DNA from: Pseudomonadota bacterium
GTDB lineage: Bacteria; Desulfobacterota; Binatia; Binatales; Binataceae
Length of the DNA stretch: 64,000 bases
Assembly (NCBI GenBank): GCA_021323675.1
Contig: JAJPKP010000034.1
Coordinates: 1 to 64,000, forward strand
Reading direction: 5' to 3'
Shown here: piece by piece, positions 19,052-28,520 of the stretch
How the letters are laid out: every line of letters begins with the position of its first letter
Numbering within the stretch: position 1 is the stretch's first letter
Position numbers and translations under genes: made by a program
Notes under the pieces: model-generated
Databases searched by the model: none
What the model was told of the DNA's origin: nothing
Seen by the model: only the letters and a program-made list of their open reading frames with translations

Positions 19052-20881
19052 TCATCTTAATCGCCCCGAGACCGCTCTCTTCTCTTCCTCGCCCCAGGTA
19101 TGGAGCTTGTAAAGATGATTGAAAAAGCCGTCGCGCGCGCGAAGCTCCCCAAATGTTCCGGATTCTTCTATCACGCCTTCGCGCAGGACCAGAATGCGAT
19201 CGGCGTTGCGGATAGTGGAAAGGCGATGCGCGATCACGAGCGTCGTCCGCCCGCGCATCGCTTCCTCGACCGCGGCGAGCACCGCCGCCTCGGTCTCGAC
19301 ATCCAGCGCGCTGGTCGGTTCGTCCATGATCAGTATCGGCGCGTCCTTGAGCAGAGCGCGGGCGATGCTTACCCGCTGGGCCTCGCCTTCCGAAAGCGTG
19401 CGGCCTCCGGGCCCGACCGGTTCCTCAAGTCCCCGCGGCATGGCCGCGATCACCGCTCCAAGCCGTGCGAGGTCCGCGGCCCGCTCAACTCGATCGTCCG
19501 CCGCCGCGGGGTCGCCGTAAGCGATATTGAGCCGCAGCGACCCTCCCAGTACCAGCGGCGGCTGCATCACCATCGCGATATTCCGCCGAAGCGATTGCAG
19601 GGTGACGTTGCCGATGTCGATTCCGTCGATTCGGATCGCGCCCTCCTGCGGCTCGTAAAATCGCGCCATCAGCAGGGTCAGCGTGGTCTTGCCCGCGCCG
19701 CTCGGACCCACGATCGCGATACGCTCGCCCGGATCCGCGCGGAAACTGATGCCGCGAAGCAGGATTCGGCCGGGCTCGTAGCTGAACCCTACGCGGTCAA
19801 ACTCGATTGCGCCTCGCGCGCGGCCGAGCGCTCGAGCGCCCGGCCGATCCCCGATTTCCGGATCGATGGCAAGCAGCTCGAAGCATCGCCGCAGGCTCGC
19901 CTGCGAAGTTCGCACCTGGCCGTAGGTCTGAAAGATCTCGTTCAGCGGCGCATAGAGCGAGGCGAGATAGGCCGTAAACACAACCAGATCGCCGATCGTA
20001 AGCGCCCCGCTCATCGCGTGCCGAGCGCCCAGATAAACCACCGCCGCCGTGCCCAGCGCGATCACAACATTGACCACGCCCGAATAAGCGGACTGCGCGG
20101 TCACAAGGCGCAGATTCTCACCCAGACTCTGCCTGCTCGATTCGACGAATTCGCGATGCGACTGCGCTTCGCCGGTGAACGCCTGCACGACGTGGATCGC
20201 GGCGAGCGCGCCGTGCGCGATGGTGTAAACGCGGCTCTCTTTGCTGAGCTGCGTGTCCGCCATTCGATGGAGTTTGCGGTTGACCAGAGCGATCAGGATG
20301 AACAGGAACGGCACTACCGCCAGCGATACCACCGTGAGCATCGCGTCCATCCTGACCATCACCGCGAACATCGCCGCCAGCAGCACCATCGCTGAAGCCG
20401 CCGGAAAGAAGCCGTGCAGCGCGATGCTCTGAATCGAGAACGCGTCGTACGCGACGCGCGTCATAAGATCGCCAATCTCGCGGCGGCGATGAAACGACAG
20501 CGAGAGGCGCTGGAGATGGCCGAACAACTCGCCGCGCAAATCATTCACCATCCGCTGCCCGATCGAAACCGTCAGGTAGCCGTTCGCGACATTGACGGCG
20601 GCGAGAAAAACATAGATCGCCACCATCGCCAGGCACGCCGCCGCGAGCAACTCGCCCCGCGACATCGCCCCAAGCCGGCCGGCCAGCGGCTCGCCCCGCA
20701 ATACGTTGTCGATTACCACCTTGAGCGGCCACGGCTTGAGCACCTCGGCAGCGGAGGCCACCATCACGCCGCCGAACGCGAGCGCAAACCGCCCCAGCAA
20801 AGGCCGGGCGCGGAGTATTATTTGCCCGTAGAGCCTGAGCGTTTCGCCGGGTCGCGGCTCAGGGGCGCCATCCGTAGTCAC
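19052..20881 (-). CDS. ABC transporter, fused permease and ATPase (exporter type)
   Basis: A 609-residue half-transporter with about six membrane helices in residues 20-310, then an ATPase domain. Walker A is GPSGAGKTT, Walker [13 protein letters not shown] and the switch His lies in [15 protein letters not shown]. The signature motif reads LSEGEAQR rather than LSGGQ. The layout matches MsbA-like lipid or drug exporters; the substrate is unknown. I chose GTG 20881 ([10 protein letters not shown]) because the open frame continuing to 21115 is antisense to the neighbouring gene and has no family content. The start is uncertain by tens of codons. Confidence 0.88.
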   Translation of the reverse strand: MTTDGAPEPRPGETLRLYGQIILRARPLLGRFALAFGGVMVASAAEVLKPWPLKVVIDNVLRGEPLAGRLGAMSRGELLAAACLAMVAIYVFLAAVNVANGYLTVSIGQRMVNDLRGELFGHLQRLSLSFHRRREIGDLMTRVAYDAFSIQSIALHGFFPAASAMVLLAAMFAVMVRMDAMLTVVSLAVVPFLFILIALVNRKLHRMADTQLSKESRVYTIAHGALAAIHVVQAFTGEAQSHREFVESSRQSLGENLRLVTAQSAYSGVVNVVIALGTAAVVYLGARHAMSGALTIGDLVVFTAYLASLYAPLNEIFQTYGQVRTSQASLRRCFELLAIDPEIGDRPGARALGRARGAIEFDRVGFSYEPGRILLRGISFRADPGERIAIVGPSGAGKTTLTLLMARFYEPQEGAIRIDGIDIGNVTLQSLRRNIAMVMQPPLVLGGSLRLNIAYGDPAAADDRVERAADLARLGAVIAAMPRGLEEPVGPGGRTLSEGEAQRVSIARALLKDAPILIMDEPTSALDVETEAAVLAAVEEAMRGRTTLVIAHRLSTIRNADRILVLREGVIEESGTFGELRARDGFFNHLYKLHTWGEEEKRAVSGRLR

Positions 20882-20975
20882 AACCCGAGCTAATCGGAAA
20901 CGCAACAGGGGCGCAAACGCGGGTCCACCGCCTGCTTGACTGATCGGCCATCGAGTCAGGACAATCCGCCATCGC

Positions 20976-22325
20976 GTGCCGCCGATCGGGCTGACGGCCG
21001 GGCGCGCCGCGGTTAATCGCGTGGGCACTGCTCCGCAAAACTGGCTTCGTGCCGCCTCGAAAACCGTCGAGACGCGCGCCCACAGGCACGCATCGATCGT
21101 CAAGGCCTGGCGCATTTTCGTAAGCGCCGTTGAGAGTTTCTTCGAAAATGACGACCTGCTGCGCGCGTCGGCCCTGACTTATACCTCGGCGCTTTCGATC
21201 GTTCCGGTCCTGGCCCTGGCGTTTTCCGCCTTCAAAGGACTGGGAGGCACCGATCAGCTCCGGCCCCTGGTGGAGCGCTATCTGGCCTTCGGTTCCGAGC
21301 CCACCTCGAAACACCTGATGAGGTTTGTCGAGAACGTGAACGCGACCGCGCTCGGAACCGTGGGCGCCGCGTTCCTGGTGATTACGGTCATCTCCACTCT
21401 GGGCAACGTTGAGCAGGCTTTTAACAGCATCTTCCGCGTGCCGCGCAGCCGCGGCTACCTGCGGCGCTTTTCGGACTATCTGAGCGTGCTGTTCACGCTT
21501 CCGCTGCTGATCGCTGGCGCGCTCGCGATTACCGCGATGGCGGCGGTGCGAATAGCGTTCATTCCGTTCGTCGCGCGGCTGGCGCCGTACGGTTTTGTGT
21601 GGGCGGGATTTTTCTTCCTTTATGTCTTTTTTCCCTACACCAAGGTGCGTTACGGACCGGCCCTGATCGGATCGTTCGTCGCCGCGGTGCTGTTCCAACT
21701 CGCGCAGTGGGGTTACGTGACATTCCAGGTCGGGATGGCCAACTACCGGGCGATCTACGGCGCGCTCGCGACGTTGCCAATCTTCCTGCTTTGGACCTAC
21801 ATCGCGTGGTCGGTCATTCTTTTCGGCGCGGAGGTAACCGCCGCCGCGCAGCGGGGAGGCAGCGCCGCGATCGTGGCTCCCACCTCGGCCGGCTTCCAAT
21901 GCGCGGCCACCCTGCACGTGCTCGTGATTCTCGCCCGCCAGCAATTTGCGCGCGCACGCGGCGCCACTCTGCTCGACCTCGCGCACGAACTCGGCGTCAC
22001 GATCGGCGCGATCGGTCCGCTGGTTGATCGCCTCAAAGACGACGGATTGATTGTCGAAGCATCGGGCGACCACGCCGGCCACGGCGGACCGCTGCACCTG
22101 GTGCGCGCTCCGGAATCAATCCCGCTCGCCGACGTGGTCAACGGCCTCGTTGGAGACGACCCGGCCTGCTCCGGCGATTCGCCGGTCGCGGAAGTGATGC
22201 GGAAAATCGCGAGGGCGGAGATCGATGCGGTGGCGGGAGCAACGCTTGCCGATCTGGCGGGCCCGCATCCGCGCGACGAGAAGGTTTCCGCCACCGCGCG
22301 CGGCCGGCTTACCCCCGCAAAATGA
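20976..22325 (+). CDS. YihY/BrkB-family membrane protein with a C-terminal winged-helix-like domain
   Basis: The 449-residue product has the YihY core: FFENDDLLRASALTYTSAL, then six membrane helices up to about residue 290, including the TYIAWSVILFGAEVTAA end signature. It then adds about 150 soluble residues beginning with CAATLHVLVILARQQ, with LLDLAHELGVTIGAI and LVDRLKDDGLIVEA, which looks like a winged-helix fold. The start may be later than 20976, since the first 40 residues are poorly conserved in type. Its gene diverges from the ABC transporter across about 95 bases. The role of YihY proteins is not established. Confidence 0.82.
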   Translation: MPPIGLTAGRAAVNRVGTAPQNWLRAASKTVETRAHRHASIVKAWRIFVSAVESFFENDDLLRASALTYTSALSIVPVLALAFSAFKGLGGTDQLRPLVERYLAFGSEPTSKHLMRFVENVNATALGTVGAAFLVITVISTLGNVEQAFNSIFRVPRSRGYLRRFSDYLSVLFTLPLLIAGALAITAMAAVRIAFIPFVARLAPYGFVWAGFFFLYVFFPYTKVRYGPALIGSFVAAVLFQLAQWGYVTFQVGMANYRAIYGALATLPIFLLWTYIAWSVILFGAEVTAAAQRGGSAAIVAPTSAGFQCAATLHVLVILARQQFARARGATLLDLAHELGVTIGAIGPLVDRLKDDGLIVEASGDHAGHGGPLHLVRAPESIPLADVVNGLVGDDPACSGDSPVAEVMRKIARAEIDAVAGATLADLAGPHPRDEKVSATARGRLTPAK

Positions 22326-22388
22326 ATCCGCCCGGGTTCCCTTGTTGACCGGCCTACCTTATATTCGGCGACAATCAGCGAGACCCAC

Positions 22389-23234
22389 ATGCATCCACTT
22401 GAAACCGGCGATCTCTCCGTCAACGGCATCAGGCTTCGATTTTACGACTGGGGCGGCGCGGGCGATCCGATCGTGGTCCTGCACGCGACCGGCTTTCACG
22501 GCCGCGTGTACGGCCCGATCGCCGCGTCGCTGCGGAAAATCGGCCACGTTTGGAGCTACGATCAACGCGGCCACGGCGACAGCGATGCTCCCGAAGATTT
22601 GCTCAACTACAACTGGACTTTCACGATGAACGACCTGGGCGGATTTATCGCCGCGATGGGATGGCGAGGCGTGCGCGCTTTCGGTCATTCCGCCGGCGCG
22701 ACCGCGATCGGCTCGCTCGCGTGCGAGCGTCCCGATCTCATTTCACGCGCGGTGCTCGCCGAGCCCGTGGTGTTCGAGTCGCCGTCCGCGCCGGAGCTGG
22801 GATGGCGCAATCCGTTTATCGAGCGAACCCTCAAACGGCGGCGGATTTTCGACAGCGTCGAAGCAATGTACGCGAACTTCGAGAACAAGCCGCCGTACGA
22901 TACCTGGGACCGCGAAATGCTGCGCGACTACTGCGAATTCGGAACACGCGCAACCGCGGACGGCCGGCGCGAACTCAAGTGCAAGCCCGAAATCGAGGCG
23001 CGCTTCTACGAGACCTCGCGCGATTTCGACGGCCTGGGACGCATCATCAGGGCCGAAACTCCGATGCTCATAATGTTCGGCAGCCGTCCGGATTCGCTCG
23101 GCGCGACGCTGTCGCCGCGAATCGCGCGCGAGCGCAAAAGCGGCCGCGTCATCGACGTCCCCGATGCGGGACATTTCCTTCCGATGGAAAAGCCGGCGCT
23201 GGTGTCGGAACTCGCGGTTGAGTTCCTCAAGTGA
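22389..23234 (+). CDS. Alpha/beta hydrolase
   Basis: A 281-residue soluble hydrolase. The nucleophile elbow is FGHSAGATAIG near residues 97-107, the oxyanion region follows VVLHATGFHGRVY, the YDQRGHGDSDAPE segment is typical of the family, and the catalytic His is in DAGHFLPMEKP near the C-terminus. An acidic residue after strand six (FGSRPDSLG) completes the triad. Substrate specificity cannot be assigned. Its end overlaps the end of the convergent methyltransferase gene by 8 bp. Confidence 0.9.
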   Translation: MHPLETGDLSVNGIRLRFYDWGGAGDPIVVLHATGFHGRVYGPIAASLRKIGHVWSYDQRGHGDSDAPEDLLNYNWTFTMNDLGGFIAAMGWRGVRAFGHSAGATAIGSLACERPDLISRAVLAEPVVFESPSAPELGWRNPFIERTLKRRRIFDSVEAMYANFENKPPYDTWDREMLRDYCEFGTRATADGRRELKCKPEIEARFYETSRDFDGLGRIIRAETPMLIMFGSRPDSLGATLSPRIARERKSGRVIDVPDAGHFLPMEKPALVSELAVEFLK

Positions 23235-23988
23235 GTTCGGCGCGCGGTGCGCGCGGCGGTCCGTTCAAGAGAGCGTGAGCTTCCCGCGTGTACACTCCGG
23301 CCCGCTCCTCGAGTATCAGCGGCGGCTCAACGATCACCTCGATACCGCCGTTCGCGCGCGCCTCAACCATCACCGACGACGCCGGCAGGCCGAGACGCGG
23401 ATGGACGAAGCGCAGGCGCTTGGGTTCAAGCCTCCGCGCGCGCATCGTTGAGACCAGCTCAGCCGTGCGCGTCGCGGCGAAAATCATCGCGACCCGCCCG
23501 CCATTGCGGACGTATCGACGAGCCGCGGCGACGAATTCCTCGCACGACGCGCCCTCGCCGCCGCGCGCCTGGCGCCTGCTGCGATTCGGGCTCTCTCGTC
23601 CCGCCAGCCGCGCGTGAAACGGCGGGTTGGCGACAACGAGATCGAAGCTGGCGGGCTTGAGGCCTGCGATTGTTTTCGCGCGCAGATCCGCGCACACCGC
23701 GCGCAGGTTCGTAAATCCATTGATAGCGGCATTGCGTTCGATCAGCTCGGCCATCCGCGGCTGAATTTCGATCGCGACTATTTCGCGGGGCCGCGCGATG
23801 GCGTCAATCGCTGCCGCAATAACGCCGCATCCCGCGCCGAGCTCCAGTATCCGATCGCCGCTTCGCGCGGTGGCAAAGCGCGCGAGCAGAATCGAATCGA
23901 CGGAAAAACGGTAGCCGTTTTTCGTCTGGACGATCGTGATCGCGCGGCCTAGGATCGTATCGTGAGTTTCATCGTCGATGGTCGCCAT
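23227..23988 (-). CDS. TrmN6-like tRNA1(Val) adenine methyltransferase
   Basis: This 253-residue class I methyltransferase resembles TrmN6 (YfiC), which methylates A37 of tRNA1-Val using S-adenosylmethionine. It opens with the family pattern TKNGYRFSVDSILLARF, then the SAM motif ILELGAGCGVIAAAI and the adenine-N6 catalytic motif NPPFHAR. Conserved motifs are complete. The start codon overlaps the start region of a small gene on the other strand by a few bases, so the two genes share a divergent promoter region inside each other's 5' ends. Confidence 0.88.
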   Translation of the reverse strand: MATIDDETHDTILGRAITIVQTKNGYRFSVDSILLARFATARSGDRILELGAGCGVIAAAIDAIARPREIVAIEIQPRMAELIERNAAINGFTNLRAVCADLRAKTIAGLKPASFDLVVANPPFHARLAGRESPNRSRRQARGGEGASCEEFVAAARRYVRNGGRVAMIFAATRTAELVSTMRARRLEPKRLRFVHPRLGLPASSVMVEARANGGIEVIVEPPLILEERAGVYTREAHALLNGPPRAPRAELT

Positions 23989-24190
23989 GGTCGATACAGC
24001 GGAAAAAGGGCAGCGTTACGCGCGGATATTTCGCAAGGCCGGCGCGTTTCTCGCCAAAGGGAACATAGCGCGCGCGGTTGAGGCCTTGAAGGAAGGGCAA
24101 CTGCTGGCCGAACAACTGGGCGACAAAACGATGGCGCGGCGGTTCGCCGAAGAAATTGCCGCCGCCGGAAAACCCCCGCTTTCCGAATAG
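23987..24190 (+). CDS. Small helical protein of unknown function
   Basis: A 67-residue product starting MVDTAEKGQRYARIF, with two predicted amphipathic helices (IARAVEALKEGQLLAEQLGD, and MARRFAEEIAAAG) that resemble one tetratricopeptide unit. An alternative ATG lies at 23978. There is no obvious ribosome binding site and the start overlaps the divergent methyltransferase start, so it may be leaderless or a false call. Codon bias looks like that of real genes here. Confidence 0.5.
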   Translation: MVDTAEKGQRYARIFRKAGAFLAKGNIARAVEALKEGQLLAEQLGDKTMARRFAEEIAAAGKPPLSE

Positions 24191-24375
24191 CAATTTCGGC
24201 CCGCCCGCAACGCGAATGCGCGCTGCCAAAGCGCCTTGACGGCGCGCAAATCGTACTTACGTTTTGTCACGTGGGGAGCGTGGCAAACGGACGGAAGACA
24301 AAAATCCCCCCGAAGCCCGCAACCCGAAAATTCTAACACTAGTCCTGGCGCGGATGCGCCGGCAGGAGGTTTCGG

Positions 24376-24798
24376 ATGGAACTGCGAGTTAACGGATATG
24401 CGCCCGTCGCCTGGCCGTTTCGGCCATGGAATCGGCTGTGGGAAGAGCTTGACAAAGGAATGACCGAGAGTTTTGCGCCCCGCGCCGACGTAACCGAGGA
24501 TGCGGAAGGCTATCACTTTTACTTCGAGATGCCCGGCATGAAGAGCGACTCGGTGGACGTGCGGATCGAGGACCAGAAGCTGATGGTGAGCGCGGAACGC
24601 AAACGCCCCGAATGGCCAAAAGAGACCACGATTCATGTGGCCGAGCGAACCTGGGGCCGGATGTATCGCGCGTTTACCCTTCCCGAGGACGCCGCCCACG
24701 ACAACATCCGCGCCGCCTACCGTGACGGCGTGCTCGAAGTGACCGTCCCGAAGCGTCCCGAGGCGAAGCCGGTCAGGATCAAGGTCGAGTTGAACTGA
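24376..24798 (+). CDS. Small heat-shock protein, Hsp20/alpha-crystallin family
   Basis: Hsp20 proteins hold unfolding proteins in an ATP-independent way. The 140-residue product has an alpha-crystallin domain running from PRADVTEDAEGYHFYFEMPG to the VPKRPEAKPVRIKVE end, with the typical YRDGVLEVTVPK motif. The N-terminal arm is short and tryptophan-rich. AGGAGG lies eight bases before ATG 24376. It is a single gene with a hairpin downstream; I could not assign a heat-shock promoter with confidence. Confidence 0.95.
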   Translation: MELRVNGYAPVAWPFRPWNRLWEELDKGMTESFAPRADVTEDAEGYHFYFEMPGMKSDSVDVRIEDQKLMVSAERKRPEWPKETTIHVAERTWGRMYRAFTLPEDAAHDNIRAAYRDGVLEVTVPKRPEAKPVRIKVELN

Positions 24799-24836
24799 CG
24801 ATGGGCTTTCAGAGCCGTCTTCTGCCCTCGCACAAG

Positions 24837-24867
24837 CGGGCCGGCGCCGCCAGACGCCGGCCCGTTG
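24837..24867. terminator. Hairpin after hsp20
   Basis: CGGGCCGGCG (24837-24846) pairs perfectly with CGCCGGCCCG (24855-24864) around an 8-nt loop. The trailing sequence is TTGCGC, so the T tract is weak. It separates hsp20 from the lemA gene and probably terminates or attenuates transcription. Confidence 0.6.
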
Positions 24868-24911
24868 CGCTATTCGGGATAAAGACTCACGCTACCTGAA
24901 GGAGGAGCGTC

Positions 24912-25484
24912 ATGGGCTACATCCTGCTGCTGATCGTGATTGCGATCGTCGTATGGGCGATCGTCGCGTACAACGCGCTCGTGCGGCTCAAGAACGAGGT
25001 CGATGGCTCATGGCGCCAAATCGATGTGCAGCTCAAGCGCCGCCACGACCTGATTCCCAACCTGGTCGAGGCGGTGAAGGGGTACATGCAGTATGAGCGC
25101 GACACCCTGACCCAGGTCGTCGAGGCGCGCGCCAAAGCCGTCGGCGCATCCGACCAAACCTCGCGCATCGCGGCGGAAAATCAGCTCACCGCCGGAATCG
25201 GACGCCTGCTCGCGGTGATGGAGAATTACCCGCAGCTCAAAGCGGACGAGAATGTGCTCAAGCTGCAGGAAGAGCTGACCACGACCGAGAACCAGATCGC
25301 ATTCGCGCGCCAGGCCTACAACGACGTGGTGCTCTCGTTGAACACGCGAATCGAAAGCTTTCCATCCAACGTGATCGCGTCGAACTTTGGCTTTCACGCC
25401 GCGGAGTATTTCAAGGGCGCGCCCGAAGATCAGGCGGTTCCCAAGGTGGACCTTTCGATGGGGTCCGCGCGCCCGCAGAGCTGA
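24912..25484 (+). CDS. lemA: LemA family protein
   Basis: LemA proteins are small membrane-anchored helical-bundle proteins of uncertain role, often encoded with a membrane protease. The 190-residue product has an N-terminal membrane helix (ILLLIVIAIVVWAIVAYNAL) and the family motif WRQIDVQLKRRHDLIPNLV, followed by long helices and the conserved ending RIESFPSNVIASNFGF. AAGGAGGAG lies upstream of the ATG. The M48 protease gene follows after 26 bases, an arrangement repeatedly seen for lemA with htpX-like genes. Confidence 0.95.
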   Translation: MGYILLLIVIAIVVWAIVAYNALVRLKNEVDGSWRQIDVQLKRRHDLIPNLVEAVKGYMQYERDTLTQVVEARAKAVGASDQTSRIAAENQLTAGIGRLLAVMENYPQLKADENVLKLQEELTTTENQIAFARQAYNDVVLSLNTRIESFPSNVIASNFGFHAAEYFKGAPEDQAVPKVDLSMGSARPQS

Positions 25485-25510
25485 CGGCCGGACGGCGGGG
25501 CTGAAGCGCG

Positions 25511-26518
25511 ATGGCTGCGGCCAGCGATTTCCGCGCCATGGAGGCGGCGAATCGCCGCGAGACGATCATCCTGGTCGTCACGATGATCGCGATTCTCGCC
25601 GCCCTGGGCTTCGGACTGGACCTCTGGGCCGGTGCGATTCGCATCCGCGACGGCAGCGTCGCGGGATTTCCTATCCTTACCGTCTTCGCACTGATTTTTG
25701 GCGGTGTGCAGGCGCTGATTTCCTTTTACGGCGGCGCGCAGCTAGTGCTCCTGTCGGTTCATGCGCGCCCGCTCACACCAGACACGGTGCAGCATCAAAC
25801 CGTGCTCGACGTCATCAACGAGATGGCGATCGCGGCGCGGATGCCGGTGCCGCGCGCGTACTTGATGAACGATCCCGCTCCGAACGCCTTTGCCACCGGA
25901 CGCGACCCGCAGCATTCGGTGATTTGCGTCACCCAGGGACTGATTGATCGGATGGACCGCGAAGAATTGCAGGGTGTGATCGGCCACGAGATGTCGCACA
26001 TCCGCGATTACGATATCCGCACGATGATGATGGTGGCGGTGATGGTGGGAGGAATCGCGATGCTGAGCGATTTCTTCTTTCGCGCGATGTTCTATTCGGG
26101 TGGACGGCGCTCTCGCAGTTCCAGCAACGGCAACGGCGACGGCGGAGCGGGCGCGCTCATTTATCTGGCGGTGATGATCCTGGCGGTAGTCGCGCCGATC
26201 ATCTCGCAGCTAATCGCGATGGCGATTTCGCGCCAGCGCGAATATCTGGCCGATGCTTCGTCGGTCGAGTTCACCCGCAATCCGCGGGCCTTGCTTCGCG
26301 CCCTGGAAGAAATCGCCCAGACCGAATCGCCGCTCAAGGCGGGAACCTCGGGCACCGCTCATCTTTTCATCGTCAATCCCCGCGAAGGGGTGCGCGAGGA
26401 CAAGGAAGGGTTTTTCGACAACCTCCTGTCGACGCATCCGCCGCTCAGCCGGCGAATCGAGCGGTTGCGCGCGATGCTTGGGGCGGCGGGCGCGGCGGCG
26501 CAACTGCCACAATCGTAG
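25511..26518 (+). CDS. M48-family membrane metalloprotease (HtpX-like)
   Basis: A zinc protease anchored in the inner membrane. The 335-residue product has membrane helices near residues 18-36 and 48-70, then FATGRDPQHSVICVTQGL and the zinc motif GHEMSHIRDYD, a further pair of membrane segments, and the third ligand region REYLADASSVEFTRNP. Family members degrade misfolded membrane proteins. It follows lemA directly, so the pair probably acts in envelope quality control, perhaps with the Hsp20 gene upstream. Confidence 0.9.
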   Translation: MAAASDFRAMEAANRRETIILVVTMIAILAALGFGLDLWAGAIRIRDGSVAGFPILTVFALIFGGVQALISFYGGAQLVLLSVHARPLTPDTVQHQTVLDVINEMAIAARMPVPRAYLMNDPAPNAFATGRDPQHSVICVTQGLIDRMDREELQGVIGHEMSHIRDYDIRTMMMVAVMVGGIAMLSDFFFRAMFYSGGRRSRSSSNGNGDGGAGALIYLAVMILAVVAPIISQLIAMAISRQREYLADASSVEFTRNPRALLRALEEIAQTESPLKAGTSGTAHLFIVNPREGVREDKEGFFDNLLSTHPPLSRRIERLRAMLGAAGAAAQLPQS

Positions 26519-26553
26519 CGCGCGATCTTTGCGCGGCATAAAGGCGATCGCAT

Positions 26554-26592
26554 AAAAAACAGGCATCTGCGCCGATCCCGCAGCCGTGCCTG
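26554..26592. terminator. Hairpin downstream of the M48 protease gene
   Basis: CAGGCA (26560-26565) and TGCCTG (26587-26592) flank an inner CTGCG/CGCAG pair, forming an interrupted hairpin. A run of six A lies on its 5' side, so on the minus strand it would read as a hairpin plus T tract, while on the plus strand the T tract is missing. It lies between the protease gene and the sensor kinase gene. Confidence 0.4.
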
Positions 26593-26704
26593 CCGCCGTT
26601 TCCATCGTTTCAGCACGGTGGCTTCGCATTTGCATTCAACGGGACACCGCCCTCGGCAGCGCCGGGGTGCTGTGTGTCCGCGCGAGAGCGGGAACCTGGA
26701 ACAG

Positions 26705-27784
26705 ATGCGAGCAACCGACCTGACCAAGCTGGACGTGAATATCTCGCGGGCGCGCGTGGTGCTGTCTCTGGTAGCGGTTCTGTCCATCTATATCGATCCC
26801 GCCACCGGCGGAGTCTTCTACATAAGCCGCTATGCGCTCATCACCCTGGGCCTGCATCTGCTCTATAGCGTATGCGCGCTCGTCGCGATCAGCAGGCGCG
26901 TCGGCACGCGGTACCTCCCGGCGGTTTCGACCGCGCTGGACATTCTTTTCGCGGCGGCGGTCGTTATTGTGACCGAGGGACCCACGAGCGCATCGTATGT
27001 TTTTTTCGTGTTCGCGATTCTCACGGTCGATTGCCGGACCGGCTTTCGCGATGCGGTGTCGGTAACGCTGTGCAGCGGATTCGTCTATTTCCTGTTGCTG
27101 GCATTTTCGGCGGACGGCTCGAAGCGGCTGTACGCGATGCGCGCGGCCTACCTGACCATCACCGGATATTTGATCGGATTCATCGGCCAGCAGCGCGCGA
27201 AATTCGAGTCGCGCATCCGGGAACTCGAAACCGGCGCCGAACGCCATCGTATTGCTCGTTCTCTGCACGACGGATACGTGCAGGCGCTGGCCGGGGTGGT
27301 CTTGCGCCTGGAAACCTGCCGCGAGCTGCTGGCGCGGGAGCGGCGCACCGAGGCGGCACTCCATCTCAAGGAGCTGCAAACCGGAGTTTCACGGGAGTTC
27401 GACCAGGTCAGAGCATATGTTCGCTCGCTGGCCAACCTTGACCAGACTTTCAACCCGGCCCTCGCGAACATTCCGGAAACCCGCTTTCGCATCCAGGCCG
27501 CCTTTTCCGCCCACGGCCTCGTGGTCGAACAGATTTTTCAGATCATGCTCGAAGGCATGCGCAACGCGCTGCGCCACGGCGACGCGCGCAACGCGACCAT
27601 CGATGCCTCCGAGGACAACGGAATTATTCGCGTTTCGATCCGGGATGACGGGGTTGGATTTGCCGACGAGGGCAAGCCGCCGTGGGCGATCGCCTCGCGG
27701 GTCGCCGAATTCGGAGGCCATCTGCGAATTGCCCGGGGCGAAAGCCGCGGAGCGCATCTCGAAATCGAAATGCCCGCGGGATAA
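26705..27784 (+). CDS. NarL-type membrane sensor histidine kinase
   Basis: The 359-residue product has four or five membrane helices in residues 15-160 with no large periplasmic loop, so it may sense a signal in or near the membrane. The dimerisation and phosphotransfer segment HRIARSLHDGYVQALAGVVL carries the phosphorylated His of the HisKA_3 type. The ATPase domain shows the N box EGMRNALRHGDARN and the G1 box DDGVGF; the lid is short. ATG 26705 is chosen over the longer frame from 26618. It is two bases upstream of its response regulator. Confidence 0.88.
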   Translation: MRATDLTKLDVNISRARVVLSLVAVLSIYIDPATGGVFYISRYALITLGLHLLYSVCALVAISRRVGTRYLPAVSTALDILFAAAVVIVTEGPTSASYVFFVFAILTVDCRTGFRDAVSVTLCSGFVYFLLLAFSADGSKRLYAMRAAYLTITGYLIGFIGQQRAKFESRIRELETGAERHRIARSLHDGYVQALAGVVLRLETCRELLARERRTEAALHLKELQTGVSREFDQVRAYVRSLANLDQTFNPALANIPETRFRIQAAFSAHGLVVEQIFQIMLEGMRNALRHGDARNATIDASEDNGIIRVSIRDDGVGFADEGKPPWAIASRVAEFGGHLRIARGESRGAHLEIEMPAG

Positions 27785-27786
27785 GC

Positions 27787-28404
27787 ATGCCGATTAGACT
27801 ACTGATTGCCGACGACCATGCTCTGTTTCGCCAGGGCCTCAAGTCCCTGCTCATGCTTCAGCCCGACATCGAGATCGCGGGAGAGGTCGAGCGTGCGGAT
27901 GACCTCGAACGTGCTCTCGATGAGACTCGCTCAGATATATTGCTGCTCGACTTGCAGATGGATCGATGGATGGGAACGGATCTCGACGCGCTCGCGCGCC
28001 GCACGCAGGTCGTGGTGCTGACCGCCAGCGAACGGATCGAGGACGCGCTGGTTTCATTGCGCAAAGGCGCCCGGGCAATCGTACAGAAGCGATTCGCCGT
28101 GGAAACCTTGATGGAAGCGATTCGAAGTGTTGCCGGCGGTCTGGTGTGGATGCCTCCTTCGCTGCAGACGGAGGTGGCGGCGCAAATCGGCAGCTCCTCG
28201 GATCAGCGGCTGACCGCGCGCGAATCCGAAATCGCACGCTATGTAGCGGAGGGAATGCGCAATGCCGAGATAGCCCGGCGCCTTGCAATCAGCGAAAGTA
28301 CGGTAAAAACCCACCTCAACAACATCTTTCAGAAACTGCATCTGCGCGACCGCGTCGAGCTGGCCCTGCATGCTCTCAGGGTCGGTCCCGCGGGACGGCC
28401 ATAG
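27787..28404 (+). CDS. NarL/LuxR-type response regulator
   Basis: A 205-residue DNA-binding regulator paired with the preceding kinase. The receiver domain has the acidic pocket in LLIADDHALFRQ and the phosphoacceptor Asp in ILLLDLQMD, with the conserved Lys in IVQKRF. The C-terminal domain is a LuxR helix-turn-helix: LTARESEIARYVAEGMRNAE followed by ISESTVKTHLNNIFQKL. The target genes are not known; the potassium-type permease immediately downstream is a candidate. Confidence 0.93.
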   Translation: MPIRLLIADDHALFRQGLKSLLMLQPDIEIAGEVERADDLERALDETRSDILLLDLQMDRWMGTDLDALARRTQVVVLTASERIEDALVSLRKGARAIVQKRFAVETLMEAIRSVAGGLVWMPPSLQTEVAAQIGSSSDQRLTARESEIARYVAEGMRNAEIARRLAISESTVKTHLNNIFQKLHLRDRVELALHALRVGPAGRP

Positions 28405-28520
28405 TTCGCCCCATCGCGACCCACTGGTACGGCGCGCAAATTTGTGGAAAATGAGCAAGCTTCAGATATGGAAGGCCCGGCAATACCGGAATAGTCTGGG
28501 GCATCCGGGTATCAACTCGA

